Shown here: positions 14,867 to 23,035 of the stretch, piece by piece
Position numbering within the stretch: position 1 is the first letter of the stretch
Layout: every line of letters starts with the position of its first letter
Assembly (NCBI GenBank): GCA_002779605.1
Contig: PEWE01000028.1
Coordinates: 1 to 43,616, forward strand
Length of the DNA: 43,616 bases
Direction: 5' to 3'
Origin: Zetaproteobacteria bacterium CG06_land_8_20_14_3_00_59_53
GTDB lineage: Bacteria; Pseudomonadota; Zetaproteobacteria; Mariprofundales; Mariprofundaceae
The notes under the pieces: model-generated
The model's input: the letters and a program-made list of their open reading frames with translations, nothing else
What the model was told of the DNA's origin: nothing
The model's database searches: none
Program-made: the position numbers and the translations under genes

Positions 14867-16309
14867 TTACACCATGGTCCGCAGTTCTTCTGCCACATCG
14901 TTCAGACGGGTGGCGGATTCGCGCGTGGCCTTCATCTGCTCACTGGAATCGTTGAGCAGCTGGCTGATCTGGCGCATGGTGTCGATGAACTGGGTATTGG
15001 ACTCGTCATGCCTGGATGTGGCCTGCGAGATATGGCGGACGGCCTGACTGGTCTTCTCGGACATTTTCTGCAAGCGCTCCAGCACCTCACCGGCATGCCG
15101 GGCCACGCCCACACCCTTGCCCACTTCGTCGAGGCCCTTGCGGGTCACAGCGATGGATTCCTGCGAGGAATGGTGCACATCATCCACCACACTCTGGATC
15201 TCGCTGGTGAAGTCGCGAACGCGTTCGGAAAGTCGGCGCACCTCGCCGGCCACCACGGCGAATCGCTTGCCGAACTCGCCGGCCGCAGCCGATTCGATGG
15301 AGGCATTCAGCGCCAGCAGGTGGGTTTCTTCGGCGATTTCCTGAATCGAACCGATGGACTCGGTGATCTGTGCCGCCTTTTCACCGGCGAAGGTCACCTT
15401 TTCAGCGATATCGTTCACCTCGACACGGATCAGCTCCATGTAGCGTATAGCATCGAGCACCGCCTGCTTGCCCTCGCTGGCCGCACCACGCGTCACTTCG
15501 GCGATACGTTCCACATCCTTGGAGGTCTTGGCCACCTGCCGTGAGCTTTCCGACAGGTCTTCCATCTCACTGGTCACCTGCACCACGGCCTTGGCCTGCA
15601 CCGCCGAGGCCACGCTCTGCTGATCCACGGCATTGAGAATCTCTTCGGAAGTGCCGGTCACACGATGCGCCACACCGGTGATCATCTCGGTACTGGTCGA
15701 AACGAAGTAACGTCCGGAGATCATCATGATCAGCACCAGACCCAGCATCACGCCCAGCGCCGAGACGGCAAACACCTTCAGTTCGTTCTGTTTGGACTCC
15801 ACCAGCCCATCGAGACGGCCGTTCAAGCCACGCGCTACCAGATCCACCTTCTTCTGCGCCACGAACACCAGATTCTGCGCCACAACGGTCACGTTTTTCG
15901 CCTGCTCTGCCGGAATCTTGCCGCTCACCACATTGGCACCCATCGAGATCACCTCGCCCATCAGCAACTCGGAAACCTCTCTCAGCTCCTTGGTTTCATC
16001 CGGAGTCAGGTTCGGCGAGGCAGAGAGCTTTTTGAACAGCCTGTTGAATTCGGCGGATCGCTCGTCCAACCGGTCCGCATCGGCTGTGTTGCCGGTCAGA
16101 CTGAAATCGTTGAGAGGTGCAAGCACACTGGTCAATGATGCACGGAAACGCTCCAACTCGATCTGCTCGGCATAGATACCCTTCAGCGAGGCGAAGTTAT
16201 CGTTCACCTTTTTCGCTGCGAAAAGCACCGTGCCGATCAGCACCAGCAGCATCAGCAATGAAATCCAGACATTCCGATTTGCGCGTTTGCGCAGATTGGT
16301 AACAGCCAT
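14867..16309 (-). CDS. Methyl-accepting chemotaxis protein (chemoreceptor)
   Basis: A 480-residue inner-membrane receptor. Membrane helices lie at about 14-31 and 179-198; between them is a periplasmic domain of about 145 residues that looks like a helical bundle and shows no ligand motif I recognise. The cytoplasmic part is a long coiled coil with the conserved hairpin tip around residues 320-365 (EIAEETHLLALNASIESA...GKRFAVVAGEVRRL), which binds CheA and CheW. There is no obvious HAMP domain and no C-terminal CheR-tethering pentapeptide. It lies between the cheW-like and cheA-like genes and is their likely input. Confidence 0.93.
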   Translation of the reverse strand: MAVTNLRKRANRNVWISLLMLLVLIGTVLFAAKKVNDNFASLKGIYAEQIELERFRASLTSVLAPLNDFSLTGNTADADRLDERSAEFNRLFKKLSASPNLTPDETKELREVSELLMGEVISMGANVVSGKIPAEQAKNVTVVAQNLVFVAQKKVDLVARGLNGRLDGLVESKQNELKVFAVSALGVMLGLVLIMMISGRYFVSTSTEMITGVAHRVTGTSEEILNAVDQQSVASAVQAKAVVQVTSEMEDLSESSRQVAKTSKDVERIAEVTRGAASEGKQAVLDAIRYMELIRVEVNDIAEKVTFAGEKAAQITESIGSIQEIAEETHLLALNASIESAAAGEFGKRFAVVAGEVRRLSERVRDFTSEIQSVVDDVHHSSQESIAVTRKGLDEVGKGVGVARHAGEVLERLQKMSEKTSQAVRHISQATSRHDESNTQFIDTMRQISQLLNDSSEQMKATRESATRLNDVAEELRTMV

Positions 16310-16401
16310 TGTGTCCCTCCCACCGAATCTTGTCGGCTAAACTATCTCGACCGGCACCGACGCGCCAGCCCTTGAAATACCGCCGTGAGGCGGCCTTGTT
16401 A

Positions 16402-16974
16402 TTACTCCTGCAGCAAGGCTCTGGCATCCAGCATGTCGTAGCGCACGCCTTCCACCTCCAGCCAGCCATAAACCCCGTGAACCACCGCTCCCGAACTGAC
16501 AATATCATCCAGCAGGCTTTCAGGGACACGGTGAATGGCTGGAACTGAATCCACCCGCAGAGCCACGCGCATGCGGGCATGCCGCAACACCACATAGCGG
16601 GTCGCCTCGCCATCATTGGCCGGCGGCACCGGTAGCGTCATCATACGGCCCGGCTCGACGACGCAGACGATCTGTCCATGCACATTACCGACGCCGAGCA
16701 GATGATCCGGCGCCATCGGCACCGGCGTCAGAGGCATCGGCCGGACAATCTCAGCCACTTCCTTTGCCGCCAGAAGAAAATCGCGTCCACCCATATGCAA
16801 TTGCAGCAAATCGATATCATTCGCCAGCGACTCACCGGTAGTGCTCAAACCGGAAGCTGCACCATCCATGCCGGGCAGCGGCAGACCAGCCAGCAGCTCC
16901 TGCAGGCGGCTACCCTTGAGACTGATCGAAGTGTCCTTTTTCGCCGGCTTTGTCGTCTTTGTGTCATCAACCAT
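16402..16974 (-). CDS. CheW-like coupling protein
   Basis: A 190-residue cytoplasmic scaffold protein that would link the receptor to the CheA-type kinase. A variable N-terminal segment of about 50 residues precedes a CheW domain (LQLHMGGRDFLLAAKEVAEIVRP at about 57-79, LLGVGNVHGQIVCVVEP at about 92-108). It overlaps the 3' end of the pilB-receiver gene by eight bases, so translation is probably coupled. The order pilB-receiver, cheW, receptor, cheA supports one chemosensory unit. PilI-type proteins of twitching systems have the same fold. Confidence 0.9.
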   Translation of the reverse strand: MVDDTKTTKPAKKDTSISLKGSRLQELLAGLPLPGMDGAASGLSTTGESLANDIDLLQLHMGGRDFLLAAKEVAEIVRPMPLTPVPMAPDHLLGVGNVHGQIVCVVEPGRMMTLPVPPANDGEATRYVVLRHARMRVALRVDSVPAIHRVPESLLDDIVSSGAVVHGVYGWLEVEGVRYDMLDARALLQE

Positions 16975-19180
16975 TTGCAGCCCCCAGTACGGCCAGTCGC
17001 ATGCGGCGATACATACCCATGACCTTCTTGACCCTGGCCTGCAACTTCAACGGCTCCACGGGCTTGATAATGTAATCGTCGGCACCGGTTTCCAGTCCTT
17101 CGACTTCATCCTCCTCGCTGTCGCGCGAGGTCAGCAGCATCACCGGCATGCCGTCGAACTTGCCCTGCTCGCGGATGCGCTGCACCAGCTCTGGACCTGC
17201 CATATGCGGCATCTCGTAATCGGAAAGCACCAGATCGAAGGTGTCCTGTTGCAGCATGCGCCATGCTTCCTGACCGTCCTCCGCCTCCAGCGTCACATAA
17301 CCCTGCGCCGAAAGCACAAACTTGACCAGATTACGCACGCTGGCCGAATCATCCACCACCAGCACTCGCGCCTTGCCCTCGCGGGTCGGATCGAGCTCGC
17401 TGGCGCGATTGCGCATGGCTTTGGCCTCAGGCAGCGACACCACACGGTCACTGGAAATACGTTCGGCAAGCTTGAAGCCTTCCGGCGGCGCACCAACGCT
17501 ACTCACCTCGGCCAGGCTTGTGACACCCTGCAGTGCCTTGCTCAGCCCGTCCTCGAACAGGGTGAACATGCCTTCTTCACGCGCCAGCCGCAGCAGGTCG
17601 CGGGCCGATCCGCCCTTGCCGATCAGTTCGCGCATCTGATCGGTGACATACAGCACCTCGTGCACGCCGAGCCGGCCCTTGTAGCCGATATCGGAGCACT
17701 GTTTGCAACCCTTGGGCGCATAAAAGGTCAGGCCCTTGGGGATGTCGATGCGCTGTGCCAGATCCTCCGGCGGTTCCTGCAACACCTTGCAATGCGGACA
17801 CAGGCGGCGCACCAGACGTTGCGCGACCACCATATTCAGCGAAGCAGCCAGACTCGGCGCATCGATCTTCATGTCCAGCAAGCGGCTGATGGTGGATGCG
17901 GCATCGTTGGTATGCAGCGTGGATAGCACCAGATGGCCTGTTTGTGCCGCATGCAGGGCGATCTCGGCGGTTTCGTGATCGCGGATCTCACCCACCATCA
18001 CCACATCCGGATCCTGACGCAGGATCGAACGCAGCGCGGCGGCGAAATTCATACCCGCCGCATTGTTGACCTGCACCTGATTGATGCCCTTGATCTGGAA
18101 TTCGACCGGGTCCTCGACAGTGATAATATTGGTTTCCTGATCGTTGATGCTGTGCAGGAAAGAATAAAGCGTGGTGGTTTTGCCGCTACCGGTAGGACCG
18201 GTTACCAGCACTGCGCCGGTGGGTCGCTTGATGCATTCGCGCACCCGTGCATCGGCGGTCTTCTCGAAGCCCAGCACATCAAGCGACAGTGAAAGACCGC
18301 TCTTGTCCAGAATACGCAGCACCACCTTCTCGCCGTGCATCGACGGCAGTGTGGAGACGCGCAGATCGAAATACCTGTCCCAGATCTTGATGCGCGTGCG
18401 CCCGTCCTGAGGGATGCGGGAATTGGAAATATCCAGCTTGGACATAATCTTGATACGCGAGGCGACCAGTGGGTGGATCTTGGCCGGAAACTTAAGTGTC
18501 GGATGCAGCTTGCCGTCCAGACGCATACGCACCACGCTGCCAGTCTCGCCCGGCTCGATATGGATATCCGAAGCCTTCATCTTCAGTGCCTTGACCATGA
18601 TGCCGTTCACCAGCTTGATGATCGGCGAATCGCCGGCACCGCGCTGAATATCGTCGAGCGAAAGGTCTTCGTCCTTCTTTTTCTCGGTCTGCAGCAGTTC
18701 GGCCCCGCCGTCCCCATCCATCGCCATATCGCCGACCGACATATCGAAATCGCTTTCGCTCTGATACAACTCCTGGATACGCCGGCTGATAGCCTCCGGA
18801 TGAGCAAAACAGGGCATGATCTTCTTGCCGAGATTGAAGCGCAGCGCATCGAGTGCGGAGAAATCCAACGGATCGACGATGGCCACGGCAACATGACTCT
18901 CGGTCTCATCAATCGGCACAAAGTGATGTTCGCGGCAAAAGGCCTCGCTGCAACGGTCGAGCAGACGCTGTTCGGGTTTGATGGCGGAAACATCAAGATA
19001 GGGAAGCTTGTAGATACCAGCCAGCGAGCGCAGCAAGCGGTCGGCATCGACACCGGGAACCTTCAGCAATGCCGCCAGCATCTTGCTATTGGTTTCTTTC
19101 TGCAGCTCGGAAGCCTGGGTGAGCTGTTCCTGACTCACAACTCCGGCCTCGATCAGTTGTCTTTGTAATCTAAGCAGCAT
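16967..19180 (-). CDS. GspE/PilB-type secretion/pilus ATPase fused to a C-terminal receiver domain
   Basis: A 737-residue protein. Residues 1-145 are a PilB/GspE N-terminal domain. The ATPase core spans about 180-570: Walker A GPTGSGKTT (328-336), the Asp-box region ITVEDPVE (353-360), Walker B-like VVMVGEIRD with Glu398, His-box HLVLSTLHTND (416-426), and a zinc-binding tetracysteine C461/C464/C492/C495. Residues 605-730 form a CheY-like receiver with acidic Asp610/611, phospho-acceptor Asp654 and Lys706. Ordinary PilB proteins end near residue 570. The fusion and the downstream cheW/receptor/cheA genes suggest direct phosphorylation control of pilus extension or secretion. Pilus genes (pilC, pilD, pilT) are not in the window. 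Confidence 0.93.
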   Translation of the reverse strand: MLLRLQRQLIEAGVVSQEQLTQASELQKETNSKMLAALLKVPGVDADRLLRSLAGIYKLPYLDVSAIKPEQRLLDRCSEAFCREHHFVPIDETESHVAVAIVDPLDFSALDALRFNLGKKIMPCFAHPEAISRRIQELYQSESDFDMSVGDMAMDGDGGAELLQTEKKKDEDLSLDDIQRGAGDSPIIKLVNGIMVKALKMKASDIHIEPGETGSVVRMRLDGKLHPTLKFPAKIHPLVASRIKIMSKLDISNSRIPQDGRTRIKIWDRYFDLRVSTLPSMHGEKVVLRILDKSGLSLSLDVLGFEKTADARVRECIKRPTGAVLVTGPTGSGKTTTLYSFLHSINDQETNIITVEDPVEFQIKGINQVQVNNAAGMNFAAALRSILRQDPDVVMVGEIRDHETAEIALHAAQTGHLVLSTLHTNDAASTISRLLDMKIDAPSLAASLNMVVAQRLVRRLCPHCKVLQEPPEDLAQRIDIPKGLTFYAPKGCKQCSDIGYKGRLGVHEVLYVTDQMRELIGKGGSARDLLRLAREEGMFTLFEDGLSKALQGVTSLAEVSSVGAPPEGFKLAERISSDRVVSLPEAKAMRNRASELDPTREGKARVLVVDDSASVRNLVKFVLSAQGYVTLEAEDGQEAWRMLQQDTFDLVLSDYEMPHMAGPELVQRIREQGKFDGMPVMLLTSRDSEEDEVEGLETGADDYIIKPVEPLKLQARVKKVMGMYRRMRLAVLGAANG

Positions 19181-19419
19181 TCCCCGGCCTTTCGATCACG
19201 GCTTCCTGCACATGTCCCTCCTTGCGGGATGCAATCCCCCCGAACGACGGCAAATATCCAATGCTGGACTGCAAATTGCAAGACACAGCATCCGAGCATA
19301 TCCGTACCGGTATCCGGGGTGTCCAGCATGGCTGGCAAAGCGGGATATTGCCATAGCCTCGCGATCAGGGCGTGATGCAGGGCACTTTACCCTGAATTTC
19401 AGCCCGCTATGCTGCGACC
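19181..19419. promoter_or_regulatory. Divergent intergenic region between the chemosensory operon and the transglycosylase
   Basis: 239 bases with no supported gene. It must hold the promoters of both divergent units. A weak candidate for the plus-strand gene is TTTACC and TATGCT with a 16-base spacer, ending about 10 bases before the ATG. I see no clear operator. Confidence 0.3.
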
Positions 19420-20748
19420 ATGCTTTCAACCCGTAGCCCGCTTTTCAGGCAAAGGATTTCCAGATGCTGCACCGGCATGCTTGTGCTGTTGATGATGTCG
19501 TCATGCGCGCATCCGCTGCACGGCAAGTCCGTTGAAACACAGCACAAGACCGCCGCAACAACTAGCCAGCAGGAAAAAGCGCTGGCTGATATAGCCGCGG
19601 AAACGCAAACAACGCAACCTGCGCCGGTTGCCCAGAACCCCCTGCTCGACGGGCTGCCTGCTTCCGATATCGCCGGCGTTCAGGCCGATGCCAAACGCAT
19701 CTACAGCAATCACTGGGGCCCTGTATCTGAACGTTCGCGCTATGTTCGCGCCCGCATCTTACCGATACTGAAAGACATGGGCGCGCCGCGGCAGCTGGAA
19801 GTCGTCCCCGTTGCCGAATCCGGTTACAACCCGTATGCCTTCTCGCCCGTCGGAGCAACAGGACTGTGGCAGGTCATGCCCGGAACCGCCCGCATGCTCG
19901 GCATGAATGCCGCCAAGGGCTATGACCCGAGGCGCCATGTAGAGGAAAGTACCCGTGGCGGAGTGCAGTATCTGCAGGAAATGTACGCCATGTTCGGCAA
20001 CTGGCCGACCGCCTTCGCTGCCTATCATCGCGGCCCCGGCAATATGACCAGACGTCTTGCGCAGCACCCGTGGAAACCGCAGGACGGTCTGGACACCATG
20101 CCTGTTCCGCCTGTCACCATGACCTATGTGCGCGGCATTCTGGGTCTGTCGGCGCTGGTACAGCGTGGCCTATGGACCTTCCCGGAGCCATGGGAAACGC
20201 ATCAGGTATCAATCGAAGGTCCGATCGATGTGAACCAGCTTGCCGAGGCAGCTCAGATCGACCCTGAAGAGCTATACCGCTTCAACCCCGGCCTGAATCA
20301 CAGCCAGTATTTGGATAGTCAGATCGTGTTACACGTGCCGGAATCGATGTTGCAGCCATTGCTGGCCAATGCAGGACAGGCTGCGCCGGAGTATGTGCAT
20401 GCCAAGGTGCGCAAGGGCGACAACCTTTCCGTGATAGCCCGCCGCTATCACACCAGCGTACATGATCTCAAACGGATCAATCCTGATCTGAGCACCCTCC
20501 TGCAACCCGGCCAGACCCTGCTTGTACCGGCCGGCCACATGGACTCGACCAGTCCGCCGCTAAACCCGCTGCTGGCTCAGGGCAGGCGCATCCACTACCG
20601 GGTGAGAAATGGAGACAACCTGTGGAACATCGCCAAACGCTTCGGTACTACGCCGGCAGCCATCGCCCGCGCCAACAGTATCAAGAGCGACAAGACATTG
20701 CATCCGGGCGACCGTCTGTGGCTGCTGGCACGCGCCCGCACCTCCTGA
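19420..20748 (+). CDS. Membrane-bound lytic murein transglycosylase with two LysM domains (MltD-like)
   Basis: A 442-residue cell-wall enzyme that cleaves peptidoglycan glycan strands to 1,6-anhydromuramyl products. The N-terminus has a hydrophobic stretch and a lipobox-like LMMSSC (Cys29), so it is probably an outer-membrane lipoprotein. The SLT domain is at about 95-225, with catalytic Glu133 in VAESGYNPYA, GATGLWQVMPGTA, and AYHRGPGN in place of the usual AYNxGxG. Two LysM modules follow: about 340-385 (VRKGDNLSVIARRY) and about 393-440 (VRNGDNLWNIAKRF). MltD of E. coli has the same order. The binding-protein gene starts nine bases downstream. Confidence 0.9.
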   Translation: MLSTRSPLFRQRISRCCTGMLVLLMMSSCAHPLHGKSVETQHKTAATTSQQEKALADIAAETQTTQPAPVAQNPLLDGLPASDIAGVQADAKRIYSNHWGPVSERSRYVRARILPILKDMGAPRQLEVVPVAESGYNPYAFSPVGATGLWQVMPGTARMLGMNAAKGYDPRRHVEESTRGGVQYLQEMYAMFGNWPTAFAAYHRGPGNMTRRLAQHPWKPQDGLDTMPVPPVTMTYVRGILGLSALVQRGLWTFPEPWETHQVSIEGPIDVNQLAEAAQIDPEELYRFNPGLNHSQYLDSQIVLHVPESMLQPLLANAGQAAPEYVHAKVRKGDNLSVIARRYHTSVHDLKRINPDLSTLLQPGQTLLVPAGHMDSTSPPLNPLLAQGRRIHYRVRNGDNLWNIAKRFGTTPAAIARANSIKSDKTLHPGDRLWLLARARTS

Positions 20749-20756
20749 AGCCTCTC

Positions 20757-22421
20757 TTGCAGCGCAACGTATTTTTCCTGATCGCCATCGCCCTGCTTGG
20801 TGCGGCATGCTCGCAGGACGATGGGAAAACAACACTATCATCCGGATTAGAGACGCACACACAGGCATCGATTGAACCGGCTCGCGGCGACAGGCTGGTT
20901 TCGGCGAGTATCGGCGATGCCAGCAACCTCATTCCGATGATCGCCAGCGATGCCTCCAGCCATGCCATCGCAGGCCAGATGTACCTGTCGCTGCTGAAAT
21001 ACGACAAGGATCTGAACCTGACCGGACAACTGGCCGAATCGTGGCAGGTGGCCAAGGACAACCTCTCCATCCGCTTCAAGCTTCGCCAGGGACTCAAGTG
21101 GACGGATGGCAAACCACTGACCAGTGCCGATTGCGCCTTCACCCTGAAGCTGCTGCTCGATGAACACACGCAGAGCGCCTATAAATCGGACTATGTGAAG
21201 GTCATCCGGGTGGAAACCGCCGATGCGCTGAGCTTCACCGTGTATTACGACGAGCCCTATTCCCCGGCACTGTCCTCCTGGACCGGGCTGGCCATCCTGC
21301 CCGAGCATGTGTTCAAGGGCGTGGACATCATGAACACGGAGCTCTCACGCAAGCCGGCTGCGACCATCGGCCCGTACATCCTCGGCGAATGGCAGGCGCA
21401 GCAATCCATCCTGCTCAGCGCGAACAAAGACTATTTCGACGGCCCTGTGTGGATCAGCGAGCGCATGACCCGCATCATCCCGGATTCCGCCACACAGTTC
21501 CTCGAACTCTCCGCCGGCAATCTGGACAGCATGGGCCTGACCCCCACGCAATACAGCCGCCTGTTCGAGCAGAAGGAACAGCTCAAGCGCAACTACGAGC
21601 GCTACAAATATCTCGACTTCGGCTATACCTACCTCGGCTTCAACCTCAAGCGCGCCCCGTTCGATGATGCCCGCGTGCGTCGTGCCATTGCCTACGCGAT
21701 CGATCGTCAGGAAATCGTGGACGGCGTGCTGCTGGGGCTCGGCGAGGCCATCGCCACACCCTACAAACCGGGCACCTATTGGGTGAACAAGAACATCAAA
21801 GTGCGCCCCTTCGATGCAGGCAAGGCCAGGGCTCTGCTGGCGGAAGCGGGCTGGACGGACTCCAACGCCGACGGCGTGATGGACAAGGACGGCAAGCCCC
21901 TTTCCTTCACCATCCTGACCAATAACGGCAACAAGCAGCGTGCCGACACGGCCACCATCATTCAGCAGCGCCTGAAGGATGTCGGCATCCAGGTGAAGGT
22001 GCGTCTGGTGGAATGGTCGGCCTTCATCGAGAACTTCATCAACAAGCGCGATTTCGATGCCGTGATCCTCGGCTGGTCGCTCTCCCCCGAGCCGGACCAG
22101 TTCAGCATCTGGCATTCCTCGCAGACCGGCGCGCGGCAGTTCAATTTCCTCGGCTACAACAACCCGAAGGTGGATGCAGCACTGGTCGCCGCCACCAGAA
22201 TCTTCGACCGCGCAGAACGCAAGGCGTTCTACGACGAGGTGCAGCGACAGATCCACGAAGATGTGCCGGTGGTGTTCCTGTATGCCCCCTACTCGCTTCC
22301 CGTCTTCCACAAGCGCATCCATGGCATCGAGGCTGCCCCCGCCGGTATCGGCTGGAACAGCGAGCACTGGTATGTGCCCGCCGCCGAACAGAAATACACG
22401 GTCAACGCCATCACTCCCTGA
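20757..22421 (+). CDS. Extracellular solute-binding lipoprotein, oligopeptide/dipeptide type (SBP family 5)
   Basis: About 554 residues from a TTG at 20757, nine bases after the transglycosylase stop. This start is preferred because it puts a lipoprotein signal first (basic QR, hydrophobic core, LLGAAC lipobox); longer readings overlap the transglycosylase. The mature protein has the SBP_bac_5 pattern: LAESWQVAKDNLSIRFKLRQ, WTDGKPLTSADCAFTLK, the ARVRRAIAYAIDRQ region and a C-terminal FDAVILGWSLSPEPDQ block. Such proteins deliver peptides or other solutes to an ABC transporter, but no permease or ATPase gene is next to it. The adjacent transglycosylase suggests murein-peptide recycling, which is only an inference. 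Confidence 0.9.
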   Translation: MQRNVFFLIAIALLGAACSQDDGKTTLSSGLETHTQASIEPARGDRLVSASIGDASNLIPMIASDASSHAIAGQMYLSLLKYDKDLNLTGQLAESWQVAKDNLSIRFKLRQGLKWTDGKPLTSADCAFTLKLLLDEHTQSAYKSDYVKVIRVETADALSFTVYYDEPYSPALSSWTGLAILPEHVFKGVDIMNTELSRKPAATIGPYILGEWQAQQSILLSANKDYFDGPVWISERMTRIIPDSATQFLELSAGNLDSMGLTPTQYSRLFEQKEQLKRNYERYKYLDFGYTYLGFNLKRAPFDDARVRRAIAYAIDRQEIVDGVLLGLGEAIATPYKPGTYWVNKNIKVRPFDAGKARALLAEAGWTDSNADGVMDKDGKPLSFTILTNNGNKQRADTATIIQQRLKDVGIQVKVRLVEWSAFIENFINKRDFDAVILGWSLSPEPDQFSIWHSSQTGARQFNFLGYNNPKVDAALVAATRIFDRAERKAFYDEVQRQIHEDVPVVFLYAPYSLPVFHKRIHGIEAAPAGIGWNSEHWYVPAAEQKYTVNAITP

Positions 22422-22475
22422 TTCAGGGGCGATTTGAACAGACGCTCAGCAAGCAAGCCGCTGGTCACCTGTGGT

Positions 22476-22509
22476 CGGAACCGGTCAAACCTTGCGATAC
22501 CCGGTTCCG
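22476..22509. repeat. Inverted repeat downstream of the binding-protein gene
   Basis: CGGAACCGG (22476-22484) and CCGGTTCCG (22501-22509) form a perfect 9-bp stem with a 16-base loop. There is no T-run. The right arm is part of a direct repeat with 22903-22920. Confidence 0.6.
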
Positions 22510-22920
22510 CTAAAGTGCTTCTCTATAAAACCTTTTTGCCGGCTATTTCGTTGATTTCGTCATCTGTCCAACCGGTGTGCTCATGCAGAAACCCGATGAC
22601 GCCGGGATAGGCCAGATGAGGAAGGATGATAAGGGCCAGGGTCTCCCTGTCCGCGTCGTTGGGATATTTATCCTGTTCGAACAGGTCGACAAACAGTGAA
22701 ACCTCTTCGGGGTACCTGGTCAGAATATTGCCGACAACATCAAGAGGACCTTCGAACAGATCGTCCTGCTTTACAAACAGGAGCTCGATCAATTGCAGCA
22801 GATCGCGTTTCCATTCGGCAGGAATCATGCGACAACTGTATTGTGAGATAGCCGACAGAGGCAAGTGACATGAATTGCGGAGTGAATGTTCCCTGCCTGA
22901 TTCTTGCGTAACCGGTTCCG
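22491..22920. repeat. Short direct repeats flanking a small gene
   Basis: CTTGCGATAC+CCGGTTCCG at 22491-22509 recurs, with one base less, as CTTGCGTAA+CCGGTTCCG at 22903-22920. The two copies bracket the 101-codon gene at 22523-22828. The second copy runs into a perfect 14-base palindrome, GTTCCGGCCGGAAC, at 22915-22928. Confidence 0.6.
22523..22828 (-). CDS. Small hypothetical protein
   Basis: A 101-residue acidic, apparently cytoplasmic protein starting at MIPAEWKRDLLQ. The frame stays open further upstream, but that part reads as low-quality sequence and includes the palindrome and repeat, so I prefer ATG 22828. It has several predicted helices (LLQLIELLF, PLDVVGNILTRY, LFVDLFEQ), no signal peptide and no motif that I recognise. 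It lies between short direct repeats and is separated from the glutamine synthetase gene by that gene's terminator. It may be a lineage-specific protein. Confidence 0.55.
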   Translation of the reverse strand: MIPAEWKRDLLQLIELLFVKQDDLFEGPLDVVGNILTRYPEEVSLFVDLFEQDKYPNDADRETLALIILPHLAYPGVIGFLHEHTGWTDDEINEIAGKKVL

Positions 22921-22985
22921 GCCGGAACAAGCTGACGATGTATATCTCTCTTGATGGCAGTTGAGTTCCTTGCAAACATCGCAAA

Positions 22986-23013
22986 AAAGAGGCCGCTGTG
23001 AAGCGGCCTCTTT
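22986..23013 (-). terminator. Rho-independent terminator of glnN
   Basis: On the minus strand AAAGAGGCCGC pairs with GCGGCCTCTTT (11-bp stem, six-base loop) and is followed by a T-run (22983-22988). It starts 22 bases after the glnN stop. Confidence 0.9.
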
Positions 23014-23035
23014 CGCTGGGACGATAACGCCTGGA

